A program made the translations under genes and the position numbers. Shown piece by piece: positions 1 through 8,661 of a DNA stretch of 64,000 nucleotides. The notes below the pieces were generated by a model. It worked only from the letters and a program-made list of their open reading frames with translations, was not told the origin of the DNA and searched no databases. Position 1 is the stretch's first letter. Each line of letters starts with the position of its first letter. The DNA is taken from positions 31,330-95,329 of the forward strand of contig NZ_JAIQZJ010000017.1 in NCBI RefSeq assembly GCF_020073815.1. Direction: 5' to 3'. This DNA is from Nocardioides mangrovi. GTDB lineage: Bacteria; Actinomycetota; Actinomycetes; Propionibacteriales; Nocardioidaceae.

Positions 1-477
1 ACGGTCGAGGTCGATACGCGAACCACGTTGCTCGACGCCTTGCGCGAGCGCCTGGAGGTCACGGCGCCGAAGAAGGGGTGCGACCACGGTCAGTGCGGCT
101 CCTGCACGGTGCTCCTGAACGGACGACGCCACCTGACGTGCCTGGCACTCGCGGTCGCGCACGACGGCGCCGAGATCACGACCGCCGACGGCCTGGCAGG
201 GGGCGGCCCGAGCGCCGACCGGCTGCACCCGGTGCAGCAGGCATTCCTCGACCACGACGGATATCAGTGTGGCTACTGCACCCCGGGGCAGGTCTGCTCG
301 GCCGTCGGCGTCCTCGACGAGGTGAAGAACGGACATCCGAGTCACGTGACCGCCGACCTCGAGGGCGATCCGGACCTCACCGACGACGAGATCCGCGAGC
401 GGATGAGCGGCAACCTCTGCCGCTGCGGGGCCTATCCCGGCATCCTGGCTGCGGTCCGGCAGGCGGCTGGCGCATGA
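1..477 (+). CDS. 2Fe-2S subunit of molybdenum aldehyde/xanthine oxidase (5' end cut by window)
   Basis: Electron-transfer subunit of a three-part molybdenum hydroxylase; it passes electrons from the Mo site to FAD through two [2Fe-2S] clusters. The reading frame is open from base 1, so the start lies outside the window; 158 residues are visible. The plant-type ferredoxin cluster shows as KKGCDHGQCGSCTV with a later Cys (HLTC). The C-terminal four-helix cluster shows as CGYC and GNLCRCGAYPGI. The stop overlaps the next gene's start (ATGA), so this is an operon. The PaoA/YagT type is suggested by the neighbour's 4Fe-4S insertion. Whether an export signal exists cannot be seen. Family certain; substrate unknown. 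Confidence 0.93.
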   Translation, partial: TVEVDTRTTLLDALRERLEVTAPKKGCDHGQCGSCTVLLNGRRHLTCLALAVAHDGAEITTADGLAGGGPSADRLHPVQQAFLDHDGYQCGYCTPGQVCSAVGVLDEVKNGHPSHVTADLEGDPDLTDDEIRERMSGNLCRCGAYPGILAAVRQAAGA

Positions 478-1484
478 GGACGCTGGAGTACCTCCGACCC
501 GCCACGCCGGCCGATGCGGTCCGCGCCGTCGCGGAGCACCCGGGGGCGCGCTACCTCGGCGGTGGCACCAACCTGGTCGACCACCTCAAGCTCGGCATCG
601 CCGCACCCGAGCTGCTGGTGGATGTGAGCCGCCTGCCGCTCGACGAGGTCGAGACGTACGACGACGGCAGCGGTGCCGGGCTGCGGGTCGGTGCCAACGT
701 CCGCAACAGCGACCTGGCCGCCCACCCGCTCGTACGATCGGAGCTTCCTCTGGTCGCCCGCGCGCTCCTCGCCGGGGCGTCCGGCCAGATCCGCAACCAG
801 GCCACCACCGGCGGCAACCTGCTCCAACGCACACGCTGCGTCTACTTCCAGGACCCCACCACGCCGTGCAACAAGCGTGAGCCAGGGAGCGGGTGCTCCG
901 CGATCGAGGGCTACGGCCGGTACAACGCGATCTTGGGTGCGAGCCCGGACTGCGTCGCCACCCACCCCTCCGACCTCGCGGTGGCTCTCGTCGCTCTCGA
1001 CACTACGGTGGTGGTGCTCGGCGCCGATGGCGAGCGGCGGGTCCCGCTCGAGGAGCTCCACCGGCTCCCGGCGGACGATCCGTCTCGCGACACGAGGCTC
1101 GCACCTGAAGACCTGGTCACCGCGGTCGAGATCCCTCTCGCCGGGGCGACGAAGCTGTCGACCTACCGCAAGGTGCGCGACCGGGCGTCCTACGCCTTCG
1201 CCCTGGTCTCGGTTGCAGCCGCGCTGCACCTGACCGAGGGAATCGTCACCGACGTCCGGATCGCCTGGGGCGGCGTCGCGCACGTGCCGTGGCGCGCCCG
1301 CCGCGCCGAGGCGGCACTGATCGGGCACGCGTTGACGGAGCAGGCGATCCGAGAGGCCGTCGGCGACGAGCTGCGGCACGCGGAGACCTCGGAGCAGAAC
1401 GCCTACAAGCCACCGATGCTGCGACGCACGACCGCCCACACCCTGCTGCAGCTGGCAGCGCAGTCCCGTGAGGAGTCCCGATGA
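474..1484 (+). CDS. FAD-binding subunit of molybdenum aldehyde/xanthine oxidase (PaoB/YagS type)
   Basis: Middle subunit (336 aa) of the Mo-hydroxylase, carrying FAD between the iron-sulfur and molybdopterin subunits. The ATG at 474 overlaps the upstream TGA. FAD-binding motifs YLGGGTNLVDHLK near residue 25 and TTGGNLLQRTRC near residue 105 are present. They are followed by a Cys-rich insertion, CVYFQD then CNKREPGSGCSAIEG. That insertion is what distinguishes PaoB/YagS-type subunits (extra [4Fe-4S] cluster) from ordinary xanthine dehydrogenase FAD subunits. The C-terminal CO dehydrogenase flavoprotein domain is complete. The PaoABC family oxidises mostly aromatic aldehydes in E. coli; the substrate here is unknown. 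Confidence 0.92.
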   Translation: MRTLEYLRPATPADAVRAVAEHPGARYLGGGTNLVDHLKLGIAAPELLVDVSRLPLDEVETYDDGSGAGLRVGANVRNSDLAAHPLVRSELPLVARALLAGASGQIRNQATTGGNLLQRTRCVYFQDPTTPCNKREPGSGCSAIEGYGRYNAILGASPDCVATHPSDLAVALVALDTTVVVLGADGERRVPLEELHRLPADDPSRDTRLAPEDLVTAVEIPLAGATKLSTYRKVRDRASYAFALVSVAAALHLTEGIVTDVRIAWGGVAHVPWRARRAEAALIGHALTEQAIREAVGDELRHAETSEQNAYKPPMLRRTTAHTLLQLAAQSREESR

Positions 1485-3604
1485 GCGTCGAGCAACAGAC
1501 CACGCCCGTGCGGGTCCGCAGCATCGGCACGCACCTCGACCGGGTGGACGGCGTCGCGAAGGTCACCGGCCGTGCGCCGTACGCCGTCGAGCACGGCGAG
1601 GCCGACGGCGTCGTCGACCCGCTGCACCTCTGGCTGGTGCAGTCCACCGTCGCCAAGGGGGTCGTCGTCGACGTGGACACCGAGTCCGCCCGCGACCATC
1701 CCGGCGTGATCGCGGTCCTCGACCACGCCAGTGCGCCACGCCTGGCAGAGTCTGACGACGGAGAGCTCGCGATCCTCCAGGAACCGACGGTGCACTTCCG
1801 CGGTCAGATCGTCGCGCTGGTGCTCGCGGAGACGTCCGAGGCCGCTCGCGAGGGCGCCGCGCTGGTCAACGTCTCCTACGACGTCGAGCCCCACGAGGCG
1901 GAGCTCCGCGAGGACAATGCCAGCTACCGGCCCGACTCGGTCAACCCCGACATGGAGACCGACACCGAGGAGGGCGACGTGGACGCCGCGATCGCCGCGG
2001 CCGACATCGTCGTCGAGCAGACCTACCGCACGGCGTACGAGCACAACAACCCCCTCGAGCCCCACGCCACGGTCGCGTGGTGGGACGAGGAGGACGGTCG
2101 GGAGATCCTCTCGATGTTCGACTCGAGTCAGGGAGTGCACGGTGTCGCGCAGACGCTTGCGCCGATGCTGGGTCTCGAGGTCGACCAGGTGCGGGTGCGC
2201 GCGCCGTACGTCGGCGGTGGCTTCGGCAGCAAGGGCGAGGCGCACGCACACGTGATGGCGACAGCGCTGGCGGCTCGCACCGTTCGCGGACGTCCGGTGA
2301 AGCTGGCGGTGACGCGGCAGCAGATGTTCGCGCTCACTGGCTACCGCACCGCCACGATCTCCCATGTCCGCCTGGGCGCTGGCGCGGACGGCCGCCTCGC
2401 CGCGATCGAGCACCGCGTGCAGGAGCAGAGCTCCGCGCTCAAGGAGTACGCGGAGCAGACGGCGTCGCCCACGCGGATGATGTACGCCGCGCCCCACCGT
2501 CGGACCAGCCATCGGCTGGCGCTGCTCGACGTCGCGGTTCCCTCCTGGATGCGGGCACCGGGCGAGATGCCGGGCATGTTCGCGCACGAGGTGGCGATGG
2601 ACGAGCTGGCCGTCGAGTGCGGTCTCGACCCGATCGAGCTGCGCATCCGAAACGAGCCGGAGCTCGACCCGGAGACCAAGAAGCCGTTCAACAACCGCCG
2701 TCTGCTCGACTGCTTCCGGCGCGGGGCGGAGCGTTTCGGCTGGTCGTCGAGGCCGGCTCACGCACGAGCCACACAGGATGGCGACTGGTGGGTCGGCACC
2801 GGCGTCGCCTCGGCGACGTACCCGGCGATGAGGATGCCGGGCAACGCGGCCAGGGTCCGCTCGCTCGGGGCCGGCCGGTATGCCGTCGCGATCGGCAGCG
2901 TCGACATCGGCACCGGCGCCCGGACCGTCCTCACCCAGATCGCCGCGGATGCTCTCGGTGTCGAGCCGGGCGCGATCGACCTCGCCATCGCCGACACCCG
3001 CCTACCGCCCGCCTCGGTCGCCGGGGGCTCCTCCGGCACCAGCTCGTGGGGCAGCGCAGTCGTCGCTGCCGCCCAGCGCTTCCGCGCCGACCACGGTGAG
3101 CACCCCGACCCCGGGGTGGAGACCACCGCGTCGGCCGCCGACGACCCACAGGCGGATGAGCTCGCCTTCCACTCCTTCGGCTCGGTGTTCGCTGAGGCCC
3201 GAGTGCACCGTTGGACCGGTGAGATCCGGGTGCCGCGACTGCTCGGCGTCTACTCGGTGGGCCGGGTGATCAACCCGACCACCGCGCGCTCGCAGTTCAT
3301 CGGCGGCTTGGTCATGGGCCTCTCGGCAGGGCTCTTCGAGGAGAGCTACCGTGACGCGCGCTTCGGCCACATGGTCACCCAGGACCTCGCGAGCTACCAC
3401 GTCGCCTCGCACGCTGACGTCCTCGATATCGATGCGGAGTGGCTCGAGGAGTCCGACGAGGTCTTCACTCCGATGGGCTCGCGTGGGATCGGTGAGATCG
3501 GCATCGTCGGCACGGCCGCTGCGGTCGCGAACGCCACCTACCACGCCACGGGCATGCGGGTCCGGTCGATCCCGATCACGCCCGACCGGTTCCTCGAGTC
3601 CTGA
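1481..3604 (+). CDS. molybdopterin-binding catalytic subunit of aldehyde/xanthine oxidase (PaoC/YagR type)
   Basis: Catalytic subunit (707 aa) that holds the molybdenum cofactor and hydroxylates the substrate. The ATG overlaps the previous stop, completing the operon. Recognisable parts: an N-terminal a/b hammerhead domain (GRAPYAVEHGEAD), the YVGGGFGSKGE cofactor loop, MRAPGEMPGMFAHEVAMDELA, the AGGSSGTSSWGSAV loop, and near the C terminus GSRGIGEIGIVGTAAAVANA with the conserved catalytic Glu. Size fits PaoC/YagR (about 730 aa). No maturation chaperone or moco genes are visible, so they must lie elsewhere. Substrate not inferable from sequence. Confidence 0.93.
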   Translation: MSVEQQTTPVRVRSIGTHLDRVDGVAKVTGRAPYAVEHGEADGVVDPLHLWLVQSTVAKGVVVDVDTESARDHPGVIAVLDHASAPRLAESDDGELAILQEPTVHFRGQIVALVLAETSEAAREGAALVNVSYDVEPHEAELREDNASYRPDSVNPDMETDTEEGDVDAAIAAADIVVEQTYRTAYEHNNPLEPHATVAWWDEEDGREILSMFDSSQGVHGVAQTLAPMLGLEVDQVRVRAPYVGGGFGSKGEAHAHVMATALAARTVRGRPVKLAVTRQQMFALTGYRTATISHVRLGAGADGRLAAIEHRVQEQSSALKEYAEQTASPTRMMYAAPHRRTSHRLALLDVAVPSWMRAPGEMPGMFAHEVAMDELAVECGLDPIELRIRNEPELDPETKKPFNNRRLLDCFRRGAERFGWSSRPAHARATQDGDWWVGTGVASATYPAMRMPGNAARVRSLGAGRYAVAIGSVDIGTGARTVLTQIAADALGVEPGAIDLAIADTRLPPASVAGGSSGTSSWGSAVVAAAQRFRADHGEHPDPGVETTASAADDPQADELAFHSFGSVFAEARVHRWTGEIRVPRLLGVYSVGRVINPTTARSQFIGGLVMGLSAGLFEESYRDARFGHMVTQDLASYHVASHADVLDIDAEWLEESDEVFTPMGSRGIGEIGIVGTAAAVANATYHATGMRVRSIPITPDRFLES

Positions 3605-3654
3605 TGCTCGGTGCGTGCACGGGTGCGCCCGGCCACGCCGGCAGACGCGGCTCC

Positions 3655-4347
3655 TCACCCCGCCAGGGGCAGCGCTTCAGGCTCCCAGTTGCCGACGTGC
3701 GCGACCGCGACCGCTGCGATCTGGGAGCTGAGGTCGAGCTTCGCGAGGATGGACTTGACCTGGGCGCGGACGGTGGCCTCGGAGACGAACCTGCGGGTGG
3801 CGATCTCACGGACCGTGTGCCCGGCCATCAGGTGTCGGAGGACCTCGCCCTCGGTGGGGGTGAGGGTGCCGAGACGCTCCCGCCCCTGACGGGTGGCGGC
3901 CTCCTGCCGGCGATAGCGGCTGATCAGCCGGGCTCGTTCGGCGTGGGGCAGCAGGGGTTCGCCGTTGACGGCGCGCCTCACGGCAGAGACCAGCGCCGTG
4001 AGCGGGTCGGTCTTGGGCACCGCGGTGCGGGCGCCGTGCGCCAGGCATTCTCCCCAGAGTGCCTCGTCGGGACTTTCGGTGACCGCGACGACCGGCACAC
4101 CTGCGCGGGCCAGCGCCTCGACGATCGTCGGCGCGTGGCAGCGCGGACCGAGGTCGGCGTTGATGACGACCACGTCCGGGCGGGCCGCGAGGATGCGCTG
4201 CACCATCCGCTCGGCGTGCCCGGGGCCGGTCAGGACCGGCAGGGCCTCGAAGCGGTAGTGCCGAAGCTCGAGCACCGCCCCGAAGCACTCGGCGAAGAGT
4301 GCGTGGCGATCGACGATCACGACCTTGACCTGATGTGAGCCGCTCAT
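3655..4347 (-). CDS. NarL/LuxR-family response regulator with atypical receiver
   Basis: DNA-binding regulator of 230 aa. An N-terminal receiver-like domain (VKVVIVDRHALFAE) joins a C-terminal LuxR helix-turn-helix at about residues 158-215 (LTPTEGEVLRHLMAGHTVRE, then SEATVRAQVKSILAKL). The usual phosphoacceptor Asp position reads Asn63 in VVVINADLGP, with Asp65 two residues later. The switch Thr (AVTES) and Lys (AVPKTD) are kept. It may therefore be unphosphorylated or use a shifted Asp. The start at 4347 is chosen because a strong GGGGGAAC ribosome site precedes it and the receiver begins there. No histidine kinase is adjacent. It converges on the oxidase operon, leaving about 50 bases between them. 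Confidence 0.88.
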   Translation of the reverse strand: MSGSHQVKVVIVDRHALFAECFGAVLELRHYRFEALPVLTGPGHAERMVQRILAARPDVVVINADLGPRCHAPTIVEALARAGVPVVAVTESPDEALWGECLAHGARTAVPKTDPLTALVSAVRRAVNGEPLLPHAERARLISRYRRQEAATRQGRERLGTLTPTEGEVLRHLMAGHTVREIATRRFVSEATVRAQVKSILAKLDLSSQIAAVAVAHVGNWEPEALPLAG

Positions 4348-4600
4348 CGTTCCCCCAACGACTCTGTGCCACCCCGAGAGCGGCCTGGGGATCCCGAGGC
4401 CGCGTGTCACTGACTGAATCCGGCCCGCAGTCGAGCCGGCGAAGAGCACCTACCCTTCTGGACTCGCAACGATCGTCGCGGCGATAGGTCACGTCGGGTA
4501 GATCGTGTCGGCGGGGATACCTCAATCTGGTGAGTCCGCGGAGTCTGCTCAGGCTGAACCTCACCCCTGCGGGTGCACCGAGCGGGTGGCCCGGACGTGC

Positions 4601-4903
4601 TCACTCGTGGTCGAGCGCGGTTCGCCGCGGGCCGCGGGTCGAGAGCTGGCGCTCGAGGTCCCTGACCCTGTCCTCGAGCACCAGCACCCGTGCGATCCCC
4701 ACGAGGTTCAAACCGTCGGCGAGGAGGTCGCGGATGCGGTGCAGCCGATCGATGTCGTCGGCGCTGTAGAGCCGATTCCCACCGGCGGTGCGGTCGGGCT
4801 CGAGGAGACCGCGGCGCTCGTAGACCCTGAGGTTCTGGATCTCCATCGACACCATCTCGGCGGCGACCGAGATGGCGAACACGCCCCGACTTCTCTCTGA
4901 CAT
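4601..4903 (-). CDS. MerR-family (HspR-like) heat-shock regulator
   Basis: A 100-residue MerR-type transcription factor. The winged helix-turn-helix EIQNLRVYERRGLLEPDRTA followed by GGNRLYSADDIDRLHRIRDL is characteristic of HspR and close MerR relatives, and a short coiled coil follows. It is divergently transcribed from an Hsp20 gene 102 bp away; the shared spacer holds two inverted repeats. HspR proteins repress chaperone genes and autoregulate, so repression of the adjacent hsp20 is the likely role (inference). No metal-binding Cys pattern is seen, which argues against a metal-sensing MerR. Confidence 0.87.
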   Translation of the reverse strand: MSERSRGVFAISVAAEMVSMEIQNLRVYERRGLLEPDRTAGGNRLYSADDIDRLHRIRDLLADGLNLVGIARVLVLEDRVRDLERQLSTRGPRRTALDHE

Positions 4904-4923
4904 GGGGTTGATTTTGCCTCACT

Positions 4924-4952
4924 CGTGCGTTAGAAAAAACCTATAACGCACG
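4924..4952. promoter_or_regulatory. Inverted repeat in the hspR-like/hsp20 divergent promoter
   Basis: Perfect 9-bp arms CGTGCGTTA (4924-4932) and TAACGCACG (4944-4952) flank an 11-bp A-rich spacer. The site overlaps possible -10 sequences (TAGAAA at 4931, CTATAA at 4941). It is the best candidate operator for the adjacent MerR protein. It does not match the published HAIR sequence CTTGAGT-N7-ACTCAAG, so binding is inferred only. Confidence 0.6.
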
Positions 4953-4960
4953 TTTCAGGT

Positions 4961-4981
4961 ACGACCCTTTGATCGGGTCGT
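4961..4981. promoter_or_regulatory. Second inverted repeat upstream of hsp20, 7-7-7 geometry
   Basis: Perfect arms ACGACCC and GGGTCGT with a 7-bp spacer, the same arm and spacer lengths as the HAIR operator of HspR though with a different sequence. It sits between the putative promoter and the hsp20 ribosome site AGGAGGA (4992-4998). It could be an operator or a 5' leader hairpin. Confidence 0.5.
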
Positions 4982-5005
4982 CGGCCCGAACCAGGAGGAC
5001 ATGTC

Positions 5006-5446
5006 ATGTTGCTTCGAACCACCGACCCCTTCCGGGACTTCGACCGCCTCACCCAGCAGCTGCTCGGTACCACCAACCGCCCAGCGGTGATGCCGATGGA
5101 CGCCTGGCGCGAAGGTGATCGCTTCGTCATCGAGTTCGACCTGCCGGGCGTCGCCAAGGAGAGCATCGACCTCGATGTCGAGCGCAACGTGCTCACCGTT
5201 CGTGCCGAGCGCGTTCCGCGCAACGGCGACTGGGAGGCCCTCGCCTCCGAGCGGCCGAGGGGAGTGTTCAGCCGGCAGCTCGTGCTGGGCGACAACCTCG
5301 ACCTCGATCGGATCGAGGCCGGGTACGCGGACGGCGTGCTGCGCCTCGTCGTGCCGGTCGCCGAGCGAGCCAAGCCGCGCAAGATCGAGATCGGCGCCGG
5401 AGCCGACGACGCGGCGTCGGACCAGCCGGCTGCGCTGAGCTCGTAG
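5006..5446 (+). CDS. hsp20: Hsp20/alpha-crystallin small heat-shock protein
   Basis: ATP-independent holdase chaperone (146 aa) that binds unfolding proteins in the cytoplasm. The alpha-crystallin domain runs from about residue 30 to 130: DRFVIEFDLPGV, then ERNVLTVRAER, then ADGVLRLVVPV, ending in the KIEIG motif used for oligomer contacts. The short Asp/Ala-rich tail is unremarkable. A strong AGGAGGA ribosome site precedes the ATG. It is divergent from the MerR/HspR-like gene and most likely controlled by it through the repeats between them. A terminator hairpin follows directly. Confidence 0.96.
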   Translation: MLLRTTDPFRDFDRLTQQLLGTTNRPAVMPMDAWREGDRFVIEFDLPGVAKESIDLDVERNVLTVRAERVPRNGDWEALASERPRGVFSRQLVLGDNLDLDRIEAGYADGVLRLVVPVAERAKPRKIEIGAGADDAASDQPAALSS

Positions 5447-5458
5447 GAAGGAGCGCGA

Positions 5459-5510
5459 GGCTCTGGGGACGGGTCCACCCTCACGCAGCGACGGACCCCT
5501 CCCCAGAGCC
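5459..5510. terminator. Bidirectional terminator hairpin between hsp20 and the antiporter gene
   Basis: 18-bp arms at 5459-5476 and 5493-5510, starting GGCTCTGGGG and ending CCCCAGAGCC, with one mismatch and a 16-nt loop. It lies between convergent genes, so it probably serves both. No T-run follows, as is common in high-GC actinobacteria. Confidence 0.8.
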
Positions 5511-5581
5511 AGTCGTGGCTCCGCTGGGCCGGCGGTCGGCCGTGCTCGTGGGCGCAGGCGACGAAGGCGTCGGTTTCTCTG

Positions 5582-6886
5582 TCAGCACCCCTCGTGCGCG
5601 CCTGAGTGGGCGCGGTCCGGATCGAGTCGCGCCATGATCGGGGTCGAGAGGACTCCGTGCACCAAGACCGAGGCGACGATGGTGAAGGAGACCGTCGACC
5701 AGAGCCAGTCCTGTCCCAGGGTCGGCGCCTCGCCGGCGGCGTGCGCCAGGTAGTACAGCGAGCCGACACCGCGGACGCCGAAGAAGGCGGTGGCCCACTG
5801 CTGGGGCCGGCTCAGCCCGTTGCCGTCGCCGTGGGTCGACCCGAAAGACACCAGCCCCACCATCACGGCCACGGGGCGGATCAGCAGGATCAGCGCGAGG
5901 CCGATCGCCACTCCTCGCCAGTCGAGCGCGTCGAGCAGGCCTCGGGTCAGGGCGATGCCGAGCACGAGGAGGACGAACAGTGTCAGCAGTCGCTCGAGAC
6001 GCTCGGTGACCTGATGCATCGCGGCGTGGTAGTCGTGGGATCGCTCCGCCGACCGGAAGGTCATCGCACACGCAAAGACCGCCAGGAAGCCGTATCCGCC
6101 GAGCACCTCGGCAACTCCGTACGACGAGATCAGCGCCGCGAGCGCGAGCAGTGAGTCGCCTCGCTCCGCGACCCGGAGCGAGCGAGTCGGCGAGCGGAAG
6201 GCCAGGAGCGCGAGGGCGCGACCGACGACGATGCCGGTGACGACGCCGATCGCCACCATCCCGACGAGGTAGTAGCTCACCCAGGTGAGGGCCCACTGCG
6301 ACGCGGCGCCCTCGACCGCGAGCAGGATCGCGAGGTGGACGAACGGGAAGGCAAGCCCGTCGTTGAGCCCGGCTTCCGAGGTGAGCGCGAACCGTAGCTC
6401 GTCGGACTCGTCGACCTCGAGGTCCCCGGTCTGCGGCCCGGCGACCTGGACGTCCGAGGCGAGCACGGGGTCCGTCGGTGCGAGGCAGGCGCCGAGGAGA
6501 ACTGCTGCTGCGGGTGCCAGGCCCGCCAGCCAGCCGAGCAGTGCGACGGCAGCGATCGTGATCGGCATGCAGACGAGGAGAAGTCCCCACGTCGGTCCCC
6601 AGCGCCGCCAGCTGGCCGGCCGCGTGGGGGACAACGGACGGTCGAGTGCGAGTCCGACGCCCATGAGGGCCACCAGCACGACGAGCTCGGTCACGTGCTC
6701 GATGGCCGCGCGGTTGGTCTGAGGGTCGATCGGGAGGTCATCGGGGAGTGGGCTCGGCCCCACCAACATCCCCACCCCGACGAGCACCATCGGTGCCGAG
6801 ACCGCCCACCGCGACAGCAGCTCGGGGAGCACGACGGCGAGCAGCAGGCAACCGCCGGCGACGAGGTAGACCAGGTCGGCGGTCAC
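5582..6886 (-). CDS. CPA1/NhaP-type Na+(K+)/H+ antiporter
   Basis: Integral membrane cation/proton exchanger of 434 aa with about 11-12 hydrophobic segments. Diagnostic motifs are LAPTDPVLASDV in the membrane core and EAGLNDGLAFPF, which carries the Asn-Asp pair of CPA1 transporters. The chosen start is GTG at 6886 because it overlaps the TGA of the upstream gene (GTGA, 6886-6883), the usual coupling in this region. A longer reading from 6955 would add an Arg-rich, unlikely N terminus. Probable role is pH or salt homeostasis; the ion specificity cannot be read. Confidence 0.9.
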   Translation of the reverse strand: MTADLVYLVAGGCLLLAVVLPELLSRWAVSAPMVLVGVGMLVGPSPLPDDLPIDPQTNRAAIEHVTELVVLVALMGVGLALDRPLSPTRPASWRRWGPTWGLLLVCMPITIAAVALLGWLAGLAPAAAVLLGACLAPTDPVLASDVQVAGPQTGDLEVDESDELRFALTSEAGLNDGLAFPFVHLAILLAVEGAASQWALTWVSYYLVGMVAIGVVTGIVVGRALALLAFRSPTRSLRVAERGDSLLALAALISSYGVAEVLGGYGFLAVFACAMTFRSAERSHDYHAAMHQVTERLERLLTLFVLLVLGIALTRGLLDALDWRGVAIGLALILLIRPVAVMVGLVSFGSTHGDGNGLSRPQQWATAFFGVRGVGSLYYLAHAAGEAPTLGQDWLWSTVSFTIVASVLVHGVLSTPIMARLDPDRAHSGAHEGC

Positions 6887-7335
6887 CGCCGCACAGCGTC
6901 CGCACCTCGCTCGGCGACGTAAGCCAGCCGTCGAAGCGTCTCGATGTTGCGCCACCGCAGCGGAATGTCGCGCGCCACCTTGGGCACCAAGTGCGCCGGA
7001 CCGGCGACCGCGTCCTCCTCGATCACCACCCTCGTCCCGGCGTCGACGGGCTCCAGTCGGATGGTCACCTCAGCCACCCCTGTGGGTCGCGCCCGAGCGC
7101 GCAGCGTGAGGGACAAGCCGGGGGTGACATCGATGACTTCGGTCTCATCGTCCAGGAGCAGGGGCCAGCTGCCGACCGAGTGATGGAGCTTGGCGCCGAC
7201 CGCTGGCCACGACTCGTCGACCTCGCGCATCCGCGACGCGCCGACGACCCATAGGGGATACAGCCAGCCATTCTCGATGACCGCCCATACGTCGCTCGGT
7301 GGCGTCGAGGGGAGCGTCCGCGCGTTGATTGCCAT
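6883..7335 (-). CDS. SRPBCC-fold polyketide-cyclase-like protein
   Basis: Soluble 150-residue protein of the START/SRPBCC superfamily, which binds hydrophobic ligands in a deep cavity. Supporting features are the N-terminal PSDVWAVIENGWLYPLWVVG, a central beta-rich stretch and the long C-terminal helix (ARDIPLRWRNIETLRRLAYV). The ATG at 7335 is preferred; an in-frame start 22 codons upstream would add unrelated residues. It is translationally coupled to the antiporter. The ligand and role are unknown. Confidence 0.82.
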   Translation of the reverse strand: MAINARTLPSTPPSDVWAVIENGWLYPLWVVGASRMREVDESWPAVGAKLHHSVGSWPLLLDDETEVIDVTPGLSLTLRARARPTGVAEVTIRLEPVDAGTRVVIEEDAVAGPAHLVPKVARDIPLRWRNIETLRRLAYVAERGADAVRR

Positions 7336-7940
7336 GTGCCGCGAGTACCCGCCCGCCGGCGGCGCAAGCAGGGGACGTGACCAGCGATCGGCGAGCGACA
7401 CGGCTCAACGCGACAGCCGCGGCCGCGTGGATGGGTCAGAGGACTTCGGAATCCGCGATCGCGGTGGCGCGGTCGACGGGAGTGCTGTGCTCGCGGAGCA
7501 CACCGAGCGCGACTCCTCGACCTCGGGAAGCGCGCGGCTCTGAGACCAGCTCGGTGGCAAGCCCCCGGTCGGCATCGGCGCTCGTCCTGAGGTCGGCGAT
7601 GAGAGCGCTGCGCAGCTCGGTGGTGGTGACCAACCGGTGGATCATCCCAGTCCTCGAGTCGGTGCCGCTGATCGTGCTCGCCGCGACGAGCCCGGGGGTC
7701 ACGAGGGAGCTCGATCGTGGTGTCGGGGGTCGCCATCAGCAGGAGTGGCGGAGTCTTGGTCCTGCTGGTCACCGAGCTGTTGGGGGCGAGTCCGGGCGGC
7801 AATCAGCTCGGCACGAGATCCTGATGGGCACCCGGGCCACGGCCGCGCGCTCCTCACCTCGCGGGTGCTGGCGGCCGTTGCCGTCGGATCGTGGGTCGCT
7901 GAGGTCGCGACCTGCGACCGTCGGGCGGGAGGCCGGAGGC
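7336..7940. other. About 600-bp stretch without a secure gene
   Basis: No reading frame here resembles a known family. One minus-strand frame (7436-7702, 88 codons from an internal Met) has plausible amino-acid composition, ending in GVLREHSTPVDRATAIADSE. It lacks a convincing ribosome site and could be the eroded end of a longer gene. Flanking genes on both sides are intact and on the minus strand. Confidence 0.4.
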
Positions 7941-8552
7941 TCAGGCGGTGTAGCGACTCTCCCTGAGGAGTCGTGCCAGGTGGGCGGCGTTGCGGGCGGC
8001 CGTCTTCGTCGTCTCCGCGGTCGTCTCCGGTGTCGGCTGCTTCTCGTTGTAGTCGGTGCCCTGCATCGCCTCGCCGACCCAGTAGGTGCTTGCGTTGGCG
8101 GCGAAGCTGAACCCGGTGTCGTTGAGCGCCTGCTGGACCTCTGCGACGGTGTGGTGCGCCCCGTCCTCGTTGCCGACCACGGCCACGATGGCGACCTTGC
8201 CGGCCGTGGGCATCAGGCCGTCGTCATCGGTCTCGCCGATCTCAGCGTCGAGTCGCTCCAGGGCCATCTTGCAGACCGACGCCGGTTGACCCATCCAGAT
8301 GGGAGTGGCAATGACGAGGATGTCGGCGGCGAGCATCTTCTCGCGGATGGTGGGCCACTCGTCGCCGTCGCCCTCGTCGAGGGTGACTCCGAACTTCACG
8401 TCGTGATCGACGACCCTGACCAGCTCGCCACTGACCCCGTGATCGGCGAGATCCGCCAGCACCTGGCGACCGAGGAGGTCGGAGCTGGAGTCAGCCGGCG
8501 AGGGCTTGAGGGTGCAGACGAGGACGAGTGCGCTGATCTGGGTGTCGGTCAT
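7941..8552 (-). CDS. Flavodoxin-fold NAD(P)H-dependent oxidoreductase
   Basis: 203-residue FMN reductase/flavodoxin-fold protein. The N-terminal SALVLVCTLKPSP loop binds FMN phosphate; the central ADILVIATPIWMGQPASVCK and MPTAGKVAIVAVVGNEDGAH are typical of this family. The ATG at 8552 fits the family N terminus (MTDTQISALVLV), with GGAAGGA upstream; another Met lies 11 codons earlier. Such proteins reduce quinones, nitro compounds or FMN; the substrate is unknown. Its location beside a hemerythrin protein suggests a redox-stress group, but this is inference. Confidence 0.88.
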   Translation of the reverse strand: MTDTQISALVLVCTLKPSPADSSSDLLGRQVLADLADHGVSGELVRVVDHDVKFGVTLDEGDGDEWPTIREKMLAADILVIATPIWMGQPASVCKMALERLDAEIGETDDDGLMPTAGKVAIVAVVGNEDGAHHTVAEVQQALNDTGFSFAANASTYWVGEAMQGTDYNEKQPTPETTAETTKTAARNAAHLARLLRESRYTA

Positions 8553-8661
8553 GAGCTCGCGGTGTCCTTCCGGGCCGAGTTCCATGCCTGTGGCTTCGGC
8601 GCTCGCGCGTGTTGAGGTCCGGCCTCGGGCGTCCGCATGCGCGCGGTGGCCGGCTACGGCG

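Noticed and set aside
4961..4981. RNA thermometer in the hsp20 leader
   Set aside because: The hairpin does not pair with the ribosome site AGGAGGA, as ROSE or fourU elements do; an operator is more likely.
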